Positions 46,216 to 55,116 of a stretch of 64,000 nucleotides of DNA are shown here, piece after piece. Under the pieces are notes generated by a model. That model had not been told where the DNA came from. It saw only the letters and a program-made list of their open reading frames with translations, and ran no database searches. A program made the position numbers and the translations under genes. The DNA is from Salmonella enterica subsp. enterica serovar Typhimurium str. LT2 (GTDB taxonomy: Bacteria; Pseudomonadota; Gammaproteobacteria; Enterobacterales; Enterobacteriaceae), in NCBI RefSeq assembly GCF_000006945.2, contig NC_003197.2, positions 4,216,001 through 4,280,000 on the forward strand. The letters run 5' to 3'. How positions within the stretch are numbered: the stretch's first letter is position 1; each line of letters starts with the position of its first letter.

Positions 46216-46535
46216 AAAACGCTGCGTGAGGTCACATAATGGGAATAGTCTGACTTACCGTTTGATAAAAGGGTAGTTATACAGTAATTATTTGGTTGTT
46301 TTATTTGTATTTACAATTTAAATATATTGAAATTAACGTTAGGAATCAATTAAATATAAATATAAGGAAATCCCTATATTGGCGTTGTTGATGGTGTTTT
46401 GATTTTTATTTTATATGACGAATATGAATTTCATTTATTTTATTTTGCTTTTTGAACATTATCCCAATTTTAAATTAAAGATCTTTGTCTATATTGTCGC
46501 CATTCACATTGCGTATTATGGTTGTAACGGTCTGA

Positions 46536-46554
46536 CATGAAACAACGTTTTAAT
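46536..46554. promoter_or_regulatory. KdgR-like box upstream of the porin gene
   Basis: catgaaacaacgttttaat matches every core position of the KdgR consensus AATRAAAYRNYRTTTYATT (R-AAA-Y-R-N-Y-R-TTT-Y). It lies 23 nt before the porin ATG, where repressor binding would block expression. Confidence 0.65.
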
Positions 46555-46576
46555 TTTAAATTAAATGGATTCTGTT

Positions 46577-47248
46577 ATGAGAAAATCTCTTTTCTTACTA
46601 TTACCTCTTGTTGTAACAAATGCGCATGCAGTATATGTCGATGTTCGTCATGAATATCTTGATGACAGTAAAGCTAACTATGACCGTGCGTATATTTCTC
46701 ATCGGTTTGCGAATGGTGTTGGTTTTGCGATAGAAGCTATCTCAAAATCAGGCGGGGATGACACCAATAAAGCGTTTAATGACCTAGAAACACAGGGCAA
46801 CGAATATACGATAAGCTACCAATTTAAAACCGGTGATGTCGCCTGGCAACCGGGTTTCGTGCTGGAAACAGGCAACGGTTACTCTACCTATAAGCCTTAC
46901 TTCCGCGCGACGTGGACATTAAATGAAAGCTGGTGGGTTGGCGCGCGCTATCGTTTTGAATATGTACGCCGTTCTTCTGATATCCGTGATGATGATACCA
47001 TCAATCGTATGGATGTCTGGGCGGGTTATAAATGGAACAACTTTGACTGGACAATCGAAGGAATTTATAAGAAAGCCGATAAATATGATCTTTACGATGG
47101 CGGCAAAGATAACTATGAATATAACTTCAGAACTGCCTATATTATTGACCAATGGTCGCCATTCGTTGAGGTAGGTAATGTTTCCGTCAATAGCAACAGC
47201 GATGAAAGACAAACCCGTTTCCGCGTGGGTATAGGCTACACATTCTAA
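46577..47248 (+). CDS. KdgM-family oligosaccharide-specific porin
   Basis: A 223-residue outer-membrane beta-barrel with signal peptide ending NAHA, a 12-strand-type pattern and C-terminal Phe (RFRVGIGYTF). The family (KdgM, NanC, OmpL) passes acidic oligosaccharides such as oligogalacturonates or sialic acid. It is convergent with a TRAP transporter and preceded by a KdgR-like box. That points to pectin-derived sugar acids rather than rhamnose alone. The start at 46577 gives the clean signal peptide. Confidence 0.88.
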   Translation: MRKSLFLLLPLVVTNAHAVYVDVRHEYLDDSKANYDRAYISHRFANGVGFAIEAISKSGGDDTNKAFNDLETQGNEYTISYQFKTGDVAWQPGFVLETGNGYSTYKPYFRATWTLNESWWVGARYRFEYVRRSSDIRDDDTINRMDVWAGYKWNNFDWTIEGIYKKADKYDLYDGGKDNYEYNFRTAYIIDQWSPFVEVGNVSVNSNSDERQTRFRVGIGYTF

Positions 47249-47280
47249 TCATTATCCCTGTTTATTATTTATTCCCTTTT

Positions 47281-47311
47281 CCGGCTACTTTATAGGTAGC
47301 CGGTTTTTTTT
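47281..47311 (+). terminator. Terminator of the KdgM-like porin gene
   Basis: The stem ccggctac/gtagccgg is followed by eight Ts, 32 nt after the stop codon. Confidence 0.9.
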
Positions 47312-47348
47312 ACCTGGTGATGACCTGCGGATAATTATTATCGCGCGT

Positions 47349-47382
47349 TGGCCGGATAAGACGCGAATCGCCATCCGGCAAC
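47349..47382. repeat. REP element
   Basis: gttggccggataagacgcgaatcgccatccggcaac is a single REP between the convergent porin and TRAP genes. Confidence 0.8.
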
Positions 47383-47405
47383 GAGATGTGCAGGAAACTA
47401 TGCGC

Positions 47406-48713
47406 TTACATGATGCCCAGTAGACGGGGTAAGAACAGTGTGATTTCCGGAATGTAGGTAATTAATAACAGAACGCCGATAATCGCGCCGTAAAAAGGCA
47501 GCAACGGTTTAATCACTTCCTCAACTTTGACCTTACCGACGCTCGCCCCGACATATAAACCACTGCCAACTGGCGGCGTAATGGTGCCAATCGCCAGGTT
47601 ATAGATCATGATAATGCCGAAATGCACCGGATCGACGCCCAGTTTAGCCATGATTGGCAGCAGAATCGGGGTAAAAATCAGAATGGCCGGACCAATATCC
47701 ATAAATGCGCCGATAATCAACAAAAAGACGGTAATGACTAACAGGATAACCAGTTTATTGGCGGAAATACCGAGGATCATATCGCTCAGCGCCGCAGGAA
47801 TATTGGTGATCGACATCGAGAAGGACATCGCCGAAGAGGTTGCCAGCAGGAACATGATGACCCCGGTCATTACCACTGTCTGGAGCAAAATCGAAGGCAA
47901 ATCCTTAATTTTCAGCGTGCGGTAAAACACCATCGTCAGCAATAACGTATACACCACGGCAATCGCGGAGGCTTCAATGGCGGTGAAAATCCCCTGCACA
48001 ATGCCGCCGACAATAATCACGATCAGCAGCAGGCTGGGAATGGCCTCAACGGCAACTTTTAGCGCCATACCTTTTTGGACGGTGAAGAAAACCCGATAAT
48101 TTCGACGCTTAGCGACCACCAGCGTGACCAGCATACAGCCAACGCCCCACAGCACTCCCGCGACCAGACCGCCGGCGAACAGAGCGGCAATCGATGTTCC
48201 CCCGCTTGCCAGCGCGTAAAGGATAAAAGCCGTGGTGGGCGGAATTAACATTCCCGTCGGCGCGGAGGCGATATTCACCGCGGCCGCAAAGCCGCGATCG
48301 TAACCTTCGCGCGCGCTCATCGGCACCATCACGCCGCCGATGGAGGTTGAGGCGGCAATCGCCGATCCGGAAATTGCACCGAACATCATATTGCCGACGA
48401 TGTTGGTATAAGAGAGCGAGCCGGGCAGTTTGCCAGTAAACAGTTTGGCAAAATTGACCAGCCGGGCGGCAATTCCCCCGCTATTCATGATCACCCCGGA
48501 CAAAACGAAGAACGGCACGGCCAGCAAGGCAAAACTGTCCAGGCTGGAGAACATTTTTTGCGCGGTGGCGAACATCGAAATATCGAAAGGCAGTACCAGC
48601 ATCATGGTGCTGAAAGAGGCGATAACGATGCAGATCCCGATAGGCGCGCCCATGGCCAGTAAAACAACAAAGACGGCAATTAGCGTACAGGACGCAAAAA
48701 TAGGGTCAATCAT
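47406..48713 (-). CDS. TRAP transporter large membrane subunit (DctM type)
   Basis: A 435-residue ion-coupled permease of the DctM family with about 12 membrane segments. It drives sodium-coupled import of an organic or sugar acid delivered by the binding protein. Typical segments include MIPPTTAFILYALASGG and NLAIGTITPPVGSGLYVG. It overlaps the small subunit gene by 8 nt. The substrate is unknown; see the KdgR-like box at 50332. Confidence 0.93.
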   Translation of the reverse strand: MIDPIFASCTLIAVFVVLLAMGAPIGICIVIASFSTMMLVLPFDISMFATAQKMFSSLDSFALLAVPFFVLSGVIMNSGGIAARLVNFAKLFTGKLPGSLSYTNIVGNMMFGAISGSAIAASTSIGGVMVPMSAREGYDRGFAAAVNIASAPTGMLIPPTTAFILYALASGGTSIAALFAGGLVAGVLWGVGCMLVTLVVAKRRNYRVFFTVQKGMALKVAVEAIPSLLLIVIIVGGIVQGIFTAIEASAIAVVYTLLLTMVFYRTLKIKDLPSILLQTVVMTGVIMFLLATSSAMSFSMSITNIPAALSDMILGISANKLVILLVITVFLLIIGAFMDIGPAILIFTPILLPIMAKLGVDPVHFGIIMIYNLAIGTITPPVGSGLYVGASVGKVKVEEVIKPLLPFYGAIIGVLLLITYIPEITLFLPRLLGIM

Positions 48714-49221
48714 GTGATTTCTCCAGAGTGTGCTCAGTGGTATCCGTGGCGGAATGGATAGCTTTCAGGGCGTCAACGATATTCAGCAGCCCATAGAGGA
48801 TGATCAGTACGCCCGCGCAGGGGAGCGCGTAATAAATTTTTCCCATCGGAATGCCCAGCGCAGGAGAGATTTGCAGCATAGAAATCGCAGAAATCTTTAA
48901 GCCGCCGATAATCAATACCCAAATGGAAAACGCGATAAAAATGACCTGCAGGATAATATCCCACCAGCCGCGAATCGTCGGCGACACCTTATCCAGTAAG
49001 AGAGTCAGGCTAATATGCTGTTTCTGACCGGCGACAAAAGCCATGCCCAGCATTGATACCCACACCAGGAGAAATCGCAGCATCTCTTCGGTAAGGGTGC
49101 TGGGAACGCCCAGAATGTAGCGGCTCACCACCTGCCAGCAGGCGATGCCAACCATTATCGCCAGCACCAGGCAACAGATAGCGCCCAGCAATAAATCAAG
49201 TCCTTTTCTGAATGTGTTCAT
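48706..49221 (-). CDS. TRAP transporter small membrane subunit (DctQ type)
   Basis: A 171-residue four-helix DctQ subunit (LLLGAICCLVLAIMVGIACWQVVSRYILG; read as two parts, plus TLTEEMLRFLLVWVSMLG with the conserved Glu-Arg). It bridges the binding protein and DctM. It is located between the P and M genes of the same operon. Confidence 0.92.
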   Translation of the reverse strand: MNTFRKGLDLLLGAICCLVLAIMVGIACWQVVSRYILGVPSTLTEEMLRFLLVWVSMLGMAFVAGQKQHISLTLLLDKVSPTIRGWWDIILQVIFIAFSIWVLIIGGLKISAISMLQISPALGIPMGKIYYALPCAGVLIILYGLLNIVDALKAIHSATDTTEHTLEKSHD

Positions 49222-49239
49222 CTTAATTTCCTGATTAGA

Positions 49240-50223
49240 TTAATTTTTTGCTGTCTGGATACGTTGATACAGCCCGTAAAGCCGCGGTTTGTTTTTCAGA
49301 CCGTCGTAAATAGGCTGTACTGCCTCCTGGAAGGGTTTTTTGTCGATCTCGTAGAATTCAACGTTGAAATCTTTTACCGCCGCCAGCCTGGTTTTCTCTA
49401 TTTCCTTGTCCCATGCGGCTTTCTCAAATTCGATCGACGCCTTGATGGCGGCTTCGACGATGCGCTGCTGTTCCGGCGTCAGCTTTTCCAGCGTGAGGGT
49501 ACTCATTAGCAGGATATCGGGAATGCGGGTGTGCATATCGTAGGTGTAATAACGGGCGACTTCGCCGTGGCGGGCGATGGTGAGAGCGAACTCATTGTTT
49601 TCCGCGCCGTCGAGAATGCCTTGTTGTAATGAGGTATAGACCTCCGCCTGGCTCATGGCGATAGGCGAAGCGCCCAGCAGTTTGAGGGTTTGGATCGCCG
49701 TCTCACTCTGCATGACGCGGATCTTTTTCCCGCGTAAATCCTCAATGCGTTTAATCGGCGCTTTGCTCATATAAAAATTACGCGCGCCGGAATCATACCA
49801 GCCTACGCCGATAAACCCCTGCGCGGCGGTGGACTGATAAACAGGCTCCATCACCTGCGGGTTATCCATTACGCGGTAGTATTCCTCGACGGTGGCAAAC
49901 AGGTAGGGAAGTGAGAACACGCCGTACTCAGGCGAAAAACTCTCCATCAGCCCGGACGACACTTTAGTGATGTCGACGACGCCGACCTGCGTCAACTCCA
50001 CCAGTTCGCGCTCGCCGCCAAGCTGTCCGTCCGGGAAGTACTGTACTTTGATATCGCCGCCCGTTTTCTCTTCCACTTGCTGCCCCAGGAAGTGCAACGC
50101 ATCTTTTACCGGCTGGCTATTTTCAGCGTAGGCCAGGCGCAAAATGGTTTCGCCGTGGGAGAAGAAAGAGAGTGTGGAGAGTAAGGCCAACGTAGCCAGA
50201 CGTATAAAACCAGGTTGCTTCAT
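49240..50223 (-). CDS. TRAP transporter periplasmic binding protein (DctP type)
   Basis: A 327-residue periplasmic solute-binding protein with signal peptide ending FFSHG and the DctP fold. The conserved carboxylate-binding Arg lies in the segment GARNFYMSKAPI...GKKIRVMQSE. It is the first gene of the P-Q-M operon. Sequence does not fix the ligand; family members bind uronates, sialic acid, C4-dicarboxylates and keto-deoxy sugar acids. Confidence 0.92.
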   Translation of the reverse strand: MKQPGFIRLATLALLSTLSFFSHGETILRLAYAENSQPVKDALHFLGQQVEEKTGGDIKVQYFPDGQLGGERELVELTQVGVVDITKVSSGLMESFSPEYGVFSLPYLFATVEEYYRVMDNPQVMEPVYQSTAAQGFIGVGWYDSGARNFYMSKAPIKRIEDLRGKKIRVMQSETAIQTLKLLGASPIAMSQAEVYTSLQQGILDGAENNEFALTIARHGEVARYYTYDMHTRIPDILLMSTLTLEKLTPEQQRIVEAAIKASIEFEKAAWDKEIEKTRLAAVKDFNVEFYEIDKKPFQEAVQPIYDGLKNKPRLYGLYQRIQTAKN

Positions 50224-50331
50224 GATTCCCTCGCAATTGTAATAATTTACCGGGAATGTAATTGCAGTGTGAAATTATAACCTTCTTGATTTTGCCACCG
50301 CTGACAAAATTTGGCACCAAAAGAAAGATTT

Positions 50332-50346
50332 TGAAACCCTGTTTCA
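50332..50346. promoter_or_regulatory. KdgR-like box upstream of the TRAP operon
   Basis: The palindrome tgaaaccctgtttca fits the KdgR core R-AAA-Y-R-N-Y-R-TTT-Y at all but one degenerate position. It lies about 110 bp before the dctP-type gene. A TATAAT on the minus strand (50274-50279) marks a possible promoter between. Confidence 0.55.
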
Positions 50347-50455
50347 CATTTCATGATTTCCAGGAATTCATCAACAGGCGGTTTCGGTTGGAGGCGTAAA
50401 AAACGGTTTTTTTCAGCGGATGCCGTAACGTTTATAACCCTGGAAAAAGTACGGC

Positions 50456-50476
50456 ATTGATAATCATTTTCAATAT
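50456..50476. promoter_or_regulatory. Fur box of sodA
   Basis: attgataatcattttcaatat resembles GATAATGATAATCATTATC and overlaps the probable sodA -35 region (TATAAT -10 at 50489-50494). Iron repression of sodA by Fur is established in enterobacteria. Confidence 0.7.
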
Positions 50477-50551
50477 CATTTAATTAACTATAATGAACCA
50501 ACTGCTTACGCGGCGTTAACACTGTGCCGCTCGACAATAATGGAGATGATT

Positions 50552-51172
50552 ATGAGTTATACACTGCCATCCCTGCCGTACGCTTATGATGCACTGGAAC
50601 CGCACTTCGATAAGCAGACGATGGAGATTCACCACACCAAACACCATCAAACCTATGTCAACAACGCTAACGCGGCGCTGGAAAACCTGCCTGAGTTTGC
50701 CAGCCTGCCGGTTGAAGAACTGATTACTAAACTGGACCAGGTGCCAGCGGACAAAAAAACTGTGCTGCGTAACAACGCGGGCGGCCATGCTAACCACAGC
50801 CTGTTCTGGAAAGGGCTGAAAAAAGGCACCACTCTGCAGGGCGATCTGAAAGCGGCTATCGAGCGTGACTTCGGTTCCGTTGACAACTTCAAAGCTGAAT
50901 TCGAAAAAGCAGCAGCAACCCGTTTCGGCTCCGGCTGGGCGTGGCTGGTGCTGAAAGGCGACAAACTGGCTGTGGTTTCTACCGCAAACCAGGATTCCCC
51001 GCTGATGGGTGAAGCCATTTCCGGCGCTTCCGGCTTCCCGATCCTGGGCCTGGACGTGTGGGAACACGCTTACTACCTGAAATTCCAGAACCGCCGCCCG
51101 GACTACATCAAAGAGTTCTGGAACGTGGTGAACTGGGACGAAGCAGCAGCGCGTTTCGCCGCTAAAAAATAA
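50552..51172 (+). CDS. sodA: Manganese superoxide dismutase
   Basis: A 206-residue Mn-SOD that dismutates superoxide in the cytoplasm. The metal ligands are in MEIHHTKHHQTYV, NHSLFWKGL and LDVWEHAYY. The start at 50552 (MSYTLPSLPYAYD) has TGGAGATGAT before it. It is a single gene ended by a terminator, controlled by Fur (site upstream) and, in the family, by SoxRS, ArcA and FNR. Confidence 0.98.
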   Translation: MSYTLPSLPYAYDALEPHFDKQTMEIHHTKHHQTYVNNANAALENLPEFASLPVEELITKLDQVPADKKTVLRNNAGGHANHSLFWKGLKKGTTLQGDLKAAIERDFGSVDNFKAEFEKAAATRFGSGWAWLVLKGDKLAVVSTANQDSPLMGEAISGASGFPILGLDVWEHAYYLKFQNRRPDYIKEFWNVVNWDEAAARFAAKK

Positions 51173-51193
51173 TTTGCATTGCACGTCTGTAGA

Positions 51194-51220
51194 AGCGAGT
51201 CTGATGACTCGCTTTTTTTG
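51194..51220 (+). terminator. sodA terminator
   Basis: The stem agcgagtc-tgat-gactcgct is followed by seven Ts, about 20 nt after the sodA stop. Confidence 0.9.
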
Positions 51221-51241
51221 TATCCGCGTAAGGAGCAGCAG

Positions 51242-51931
51242 ATGCATTATCCGGTTGACGTGTTTATTGGCAAAATTCGTGACTATGACGGCAGCCGCCC
51301 GAGCGCTATCGCCAAGGTGCAAATCGACGGCGAACTCATGCTGACCGAGCTCGGTCTGGCAGGCGATCAGCAGGCCGAAAAGAAAATCCACGGCGGCCCC
51401 GACCGCGCGCTATGCCATTACCCCCGCGAACACTATGCTGATTGGATTCGCCAGTTCCCCGAGCAGGCGACGCTGTTTTGCGCCCCGGCGTTTGGCGAGA
51501 ATCTGTCGACGAACGGAATGACCGAACACAACGTGTTTATTGGCGACATCTACCGCTGGGGCGAGGTGTTGATCCAGGTCACTCAGCCGCGCTCTCCATG
51601 CTTTAAACTTAATTTCCACTTTGCCATCAGCGACATGGCCCTCCTTATGCAGAACAGCGGAAAAACCGGCTGGCTGTATCGGGTCATTGCGCCAGGTAAG
51701 GTCTCCAGCGATGCGCCGTTGGAACTGGCGTCGCGTCTGAGCGATGTCTCGGTTCATGAAGCGGGTGTTATCGCCTGGTCTATGCCGTTTGATGACGAAC
51801 AATATCACCGGCTGTTGAGCGCCGCCGGGCTGTCGGCGAGCTGGAGCCGCACCATGCAGAAGCGTCGTTTGAGCGGCAAAATTGAAGATAGCGCCAGACG
51901 ACTGTGGGGGGATAAAACTCCGCCAAAATGA
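51242..51931 (+). CDS. yiiM: MOSC-domain protein YiiM
   Basis: A 229-residue MOSC-domain protein linked to molybdenum-cofactor enzymes; E. coli YiiM protects against N-hydroxylated base analogues such as 6-hydroxylaminopurine. Motifs EKKIHGGPDRALCHYPREHY, AFGENLSTNGM and the conserved Cys in QPRSPCFKL (cofactor sulfur ligand) are present. The start at 51242 follows AAGGAGCAGCAG. Confidence 0.94.
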   Translation: MHYPVDVFIGKIRDYDGSRPSAIAKVQIDGELMLTELGLAGDQQAEKKIHGGPDRALCHYPREHYADWIRQFPEQATLFCAPAFGENLSTNGMTEHNVFIGDIYRWGEVLIQVTQPRSPCFKLNFHFAISDMALLMQNSGKTGWLYRVIAPGKVSSDAPLELASRLSDVSVHEAGVIAWSMPFDDEQYHRLLSAAGLSASWSRTMQKRRLSGKIEDSARRLWGDKTPPK

Positions 51932-51942
51932 AAGGAAGGATT

Positions 51943-52338
51943 ATGACTGAAGCTGAAAATGCGGTGGCGATCGTAAAAGAATTTTTGGTGGCCTCGATGA
52001 TTCCCGATGCTGAACGCGCCGCAACGTATATGCACCCGGAGGTGAAAATTACCTTCACCGGAGGCCGGGCAATGGCTGGCGCGGCAGATATCGCGCAGTT
52101 TAACGGCGCTCGCTACAAGTGGGTGAAGAAGGCGCTGGGCGAGTTTGATGCGGTGCAGCATGATCATTACGTTGTGATTTATTCCAACGGTACGCTGTAT
52201 GGGGAATGGCCCGACGGTCGCCCGTTTGCCGGTAATCGCTTTATCGATCGTTTCGAAGTGCGCGATGGCAAAATTACCCGGATGGACGTGTGGAACGACA
52301 GCGCCGAGTGGATTCTGGTGCCGGAAATCTCCCGGTAA
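51943..52338 (+). CDS. NTF2/SnoaL-like protein of unknown function
   Basis: A 131-residue protein with the SnoaL/NTF2-fold pattern (EFLVASMIPDAERAATYMHP, WPDGRPFAGNRFIDRFEVRD, MDVWNDSAEWIL). These folds serve as small isomerases, hydratases or binding proteins. The start at 51943 follows AAGGAAGG; an ATG 15 nt upstream overlaps the yiiM stop. It is likely cotranscribed with yiiM and ends before a strong terminator. The role is unknown. Confidence 0.85.
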   Translation: MTEAENAVAIVKEFLVASMIPDAERAATYMHPEVKITFTGGRAMAGAADIAQFNGARYKWVKKALGEFDAVQHDHYVVIYSNGTLYGEWPDGRPFAGNRFIDRFEVRDGKITRMDVWNDSAEWILVPEISR

Positions 52339-52359
52339 ATCTCGACGGCGAGATAAAAA

Positions 52360-52390
52360 ATCGGCCTGCATTCGCAGGCCGATGGTTTTT
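52360..52390. terminator. Bidirectional terminator between NTF2-like gene and cpxA
   Basis: The stem atcggcctgc-attc-gcaggccgat is flanked by an A run and a T run, so it serves both convergent genes. Confidence 0.9.
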
Positions 52391-53762
52391 AGGTTCGCTT
52401 GTACAGCGGTAGCCACAGCGTAAGCCGCAACCCACCCAGCGGGCTATCGTCAGCCTTCACCCAGCCGCGGTGCTGCTGCATGGCGCTTTCGACAATCGCC
52501 AGCCCCAGCCCGGTGCCGCCAGACTCGCGGTCGCGCGCCTCATCAGTGCGATAGAACGGACGGAAGATCTGCTCGCGGTCTTCAGGGCTGACGCCCGGCC
52601 CGTCGTCATCGACCGTGATCGTAATACCGTCTTTATCCACCGAGAAGCCGACTTCAATCTTCGTATGTGAATAGCGCAGCGCATTACGAACTATATTTTC
52701 CAGCGCGCTTTCCAGCGCGTTTGGGTTGCCATAGAGCGGCCACGGCCCCGGCGGATAATTTACCGTTAACGACTTGCCCATCTGTTCGGCTTCAAAGGCG
52801 GCGTTATCCAGCACTTCGCCCCATAGCTGATTGGCTTTCATCGTTTCGCTGACCAGCGCATTTTTCTGTTGGTTACGCGACATCACCAGCAGGTCATTGA
52901 TCATGCTGTCCAGACGCTGCGCTTCGGTTTCAATACGCTCCAGCTCTTTGCTTTCGCCGCCACGACGACGCAGCAGCGCGGTACCCAGTTGCAGGCGCGT
53001 AAGGGGCGTTCGTAGCTCATGGGAGATGTCTGACAGCAAACGCTGCTGCGAGGTCATCATCCGTTCCAGCGCCGTCACCATCTGGTTAAAACTGGCGCCA
53101 GCGGCGAGGAACTCCTGCGGACCCGCCTCCAGCTCCGGATGCTGACGCAGGTTGCCTTGCGCCACTTCATCAGCCGCGTTTTTCAACTTACGCGCCGGTT
53201 TCGCCAGACTCCATGCCAGCCATAGCAAGAGCGGCGAACTGACCAGCATCGTGACAATGAGCAACAGAAGCGGGCGGTCAAACAGCAGATTAATAAAATC
53301 GGATTGCGAACTGCTGGCCGGTCGAATCAAGTAAAGCTGGTAATTATCCTCTCCGTCGCGAACGGAGAACGGCCCCACCATCTCTACGCGGCCATATTTT
53401 TTCTTCTGCGGATGATCGGCGTTATCCGCCTGACCAATGAAGTTACGAATGATCTGCATTTCGCTGCGTTCAGCGCCGATCACGCGTCCTTCAGAGGTCA
53501 CCAGTAATAACCGCTGTCCAGGCGGCGCCCACTTATCGATCGCGCGGAACAGGCGACGCCACCACATCAGGTCGTTGGGCGGATCGTTCGCAAGTTCAGC
53601 TTCTACATGTTGCTCTATCATCAATCCCTGGCGCTGTTCGCTGTCCAGCAGCTCGGTCATCTGGCGTGAATCGAGCTTGGGCAACATCAGGACCAGCATT
53701 AGCACCAGCGCCAGCGTCAACCAGAAGATGGCGAAGATGCGCGCGGTTAAACTTCCTATCAT
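52389..53762 (-). CDS. cpxA: Envelope-stress sensor histidine kinase CpxA
   Basis: A 457-residue inner-membrane sensor kinase: TM1 (about 8-28), periplasmic sensor (29-163), TM2 (about 164-184), HAMP, dimerisation domain with SDISHELRTPLTRL (phospho-His about 248) and ATPase with N, G1 and G2 boxes (NIVRNALRYS, DDDGPGV, GGTGLGLAIV). It detects misfolded envelope protein and phosphorylates CpxR. It overlaps cpxR by 4 nt. Confidence 0.98.
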   Translation of the reverse strand: MIGSLTARIFAIFWLTLALVLMLVLMLPKLDSRQMTELLDSEQRQGLMIEQHVEAELANDPPNDLMWWRRLFRAIDKWAPPGQRLLLVTSEGRVIGAERSEMQIIRNFIGQADNADHPQKKKYGRVEMVGPFSVRDGEDNYQLYLIRPASSSQSDFINLLFDRPLLLLIVTMLVSSPLLLWLAWSLAKPARKLKNAADEVAQGNLRQHPELEAGPQEFLAAGASFNQMVTALERMMTSQQRLLSDISHELRTPLTRLQLGTALLRRRGGESKELERIETEAQRLDSMINDLLVMSRNQQKNALVSETMKANQLWGEVLDNAAFEAEQMGKSLTVNYPPGPWPLYGNPNALESALENIVRNALRYSHTKIEVGFSVDKDGITITVDDDGPGVSPEDREQIFRPFYRTDEARDRESGGTGLGLAIVESAMQQHRGWVKADDSPLGGLRLTLWLPLYKRT

Positions 53763-54457
53763 GAAGCGGAAACCATCAGATAGCCGCGACCACGCAATGT
53801 TTTAAACCACGGGTGACCGTCTTTGCGTTCCGGCAGTTTGCGGCGCAGGTTAGAAATATGCATATCAATGGCGCGATCGAACGGCGTCAGGCGCTTACCC
53901 AGCACTTCCTGACTTAAATGTTCACGGGAAACCACCTGGCCGAGGTGTTGCGCCAGCAAATAGAGCAGGGTGAATTCCGTACCGGTCAGCTCCAGCGTTT
54001 GGCCATCGAAACTGGCTTCCTGGCGACCCGGATTAAGGCTTAGCGCATCGACTTCCAGCGTCGGCGAGCCGTTGTCGCTGCTCTGCTGCTGTTCGCTCCA
54101 GTGGGAACGGCGCAAAATAGCCCTGATGCGCGCTACCAGCTCGCGGTCGTTAAATGGTTTGGGTAAATAGTCGTCCGCGCCCAGCTCAAGGCCGAGAACG
54201 CGATCCAGCTCGCTGCCGCGCGCGGTCAGCATAATGACAGGCGTCTGGTGTGTCTGGCGAAGCGCTTTCAACGTATCGATACCGTTTTTCTTCGGCATCA
54301 TGACGTCAAGCAAAAGTAAATCGATGCTGTCATCCAAAAGCTCAAGCGCCTGCTCGCCGTCGTGGGCCACCAGGACATTAAAACCTTCCATTTCGAGGAG
54401 CTCTTTTAACAGGGAAGTCAGCTCTCGGTCATCATCAACTAACAGGATTTTATTCAT
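53759..54457 (-). CDS. cpxR: Response regulator CpxR
   Basis: A 232-residue OmpR-family response regulator. The receiver domain has Asp51 (LLLLDVMMP) and Lys in DYLPKPFNDREL; the C-terminal winged helix includes LSQEVLGKRLTPFDRAIDMH. It activates envelope-stress genes, including divergent cpxP and its own operon. Confidence 0.98.
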   Translation of the reverse strand: MNKILLVDDDRELTSLLKELLEMEGFNVLVAHDGEQALELLDDSIDLLLLDVMMPKKNGIDTLKALRQTHQTPVIMLTARGSELDRVLGLELGADDYLPKPFNDRELVARIRAILRRSHWSEQQQSSDNGSPTLEVDALSLNPGRQEASFDGQTLELTGTEFTLLYLLAQHLGQVVSREHLSQEVLGKRLTPFDRAIDMHISNLRRKLPERKDGHPWFKTLRGRGYLMVSAS

Positions 54458-54512
54458 TGTTTACGTACCTCCGAGGCAGAAATTACGTCATCAGGCGTCG
54501 CTAATCCATGAC

Positions 54513-54527
54513 TTTACGTTGTTTTAC
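54513..54527 (-). promoter_or_regulatory. CpxR box
   Basis: Read on the minus strand, GTAAAACAACGTAAA is a perfect GTAAA-N5-GTAAA CpxR site in the 150-bp cpxR-cpxP intergenic region. Single GTAAA units occur nearby (for example 54559). Confidence 0.85.
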
Positions 54528-54607
54528 ACCCCCTGACGCATGTTTGCAGCCCGAATCGTAAACTGTCTCTCGTTGAATCGCGACAGAAAAGATTTTGGGA
54601 GCAAGCG

Positions 54608-55108
54608 ATGCGCAAAGTTACCGCTGCTGTTATGGCCTCAACGCTGGCATTCAGTTTTTTAAGCCACGCAGCTGAAGTTGTTACAAGCGATAACTGGCAC
54701 CCCGGTGACGGGGCCACGCAGCGTAGCGCGCAAAATCATATGTTTGACGGCATAAGTTTAACCGAACATCAGCGTCAGCAGATGCGAGATCTTATGCAAC
54801 AGGCAAGGCACGAACAGCCTCCTGTTAATGTTAGCGAAATGGAGACAATGCATCGGCTTGTCACCGCAGAAAAATTTGATGAAAGCGCTGTGCGCGCTCA
54901 GGCAGAAAAAATGGCGCAAGAGCAGGTTGCCCGCCAGGTCGAAATGGCCCGCGTGCGTAACCAGATGTATCGCCTGTTAACGCCGGAGCAGCAAGCGGTT
55001 TTGAATGAAAAGCATCAGCAACGAATGGAGCAACTGCGCGACGTGGCGCAATGGCAAAAAAGTTCATCGTTGAAATTATTGAGTAGTAGCAACTCACGTT
55101 CCCAGTAA
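54608..55108 (+). CDS. cpxP: Periplasmic Cpx inhibitor CpxP
   Basis: A 166-residue periplasmic helical dimer that dampens CpxA and helps degrade misfolded pilins. It has a signal peptide ending SHA, and two LTxxQ motifs (LTEHQRQQM and LTPEQQAVL) define the family. It is strongly activated by CpxR. The 3' UTR contains the CpxQ sRNA. Confidence 0.97.
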   Translation: MRKVTAAVMASTLAFSFLSHAAEVVTSDNWHPGDGATQRSAQNHMFDGISLTEHQRQQMRDLMQQARHEQPPVNVSEMETMHRLVTAEKFDESAVRAQAEKMAQEQVARQVEMARVRNQMYRLLTPEQQAVLNEKHQQRMEQLRDVAQWQKSSSLKLLSSSNSRSQ

Positions 55109-55116
55109 CAACCCTG

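Larger units (their letters stand above)
45947..46576. other. Long AT-rich intergenic region rhaT / KdgM-like porin
   Basis: There is no gene in these 630 bp. It holds the RhaS-like operator at 46182-46215, then a very AT-rich stretch (about 46290-46490, a likely H-NS target), and a KdgR-like box at 46536-46554 just before the porin gene. Confidence 0.6.

Noticed and set aside
50516..51391. Long open frame antisense to sodA (291 codons)
   Set aside because: It is the mirror of a strongly codon-biased gene; no ribosome site, no family resemblance, and it covers sodA and its terminator.
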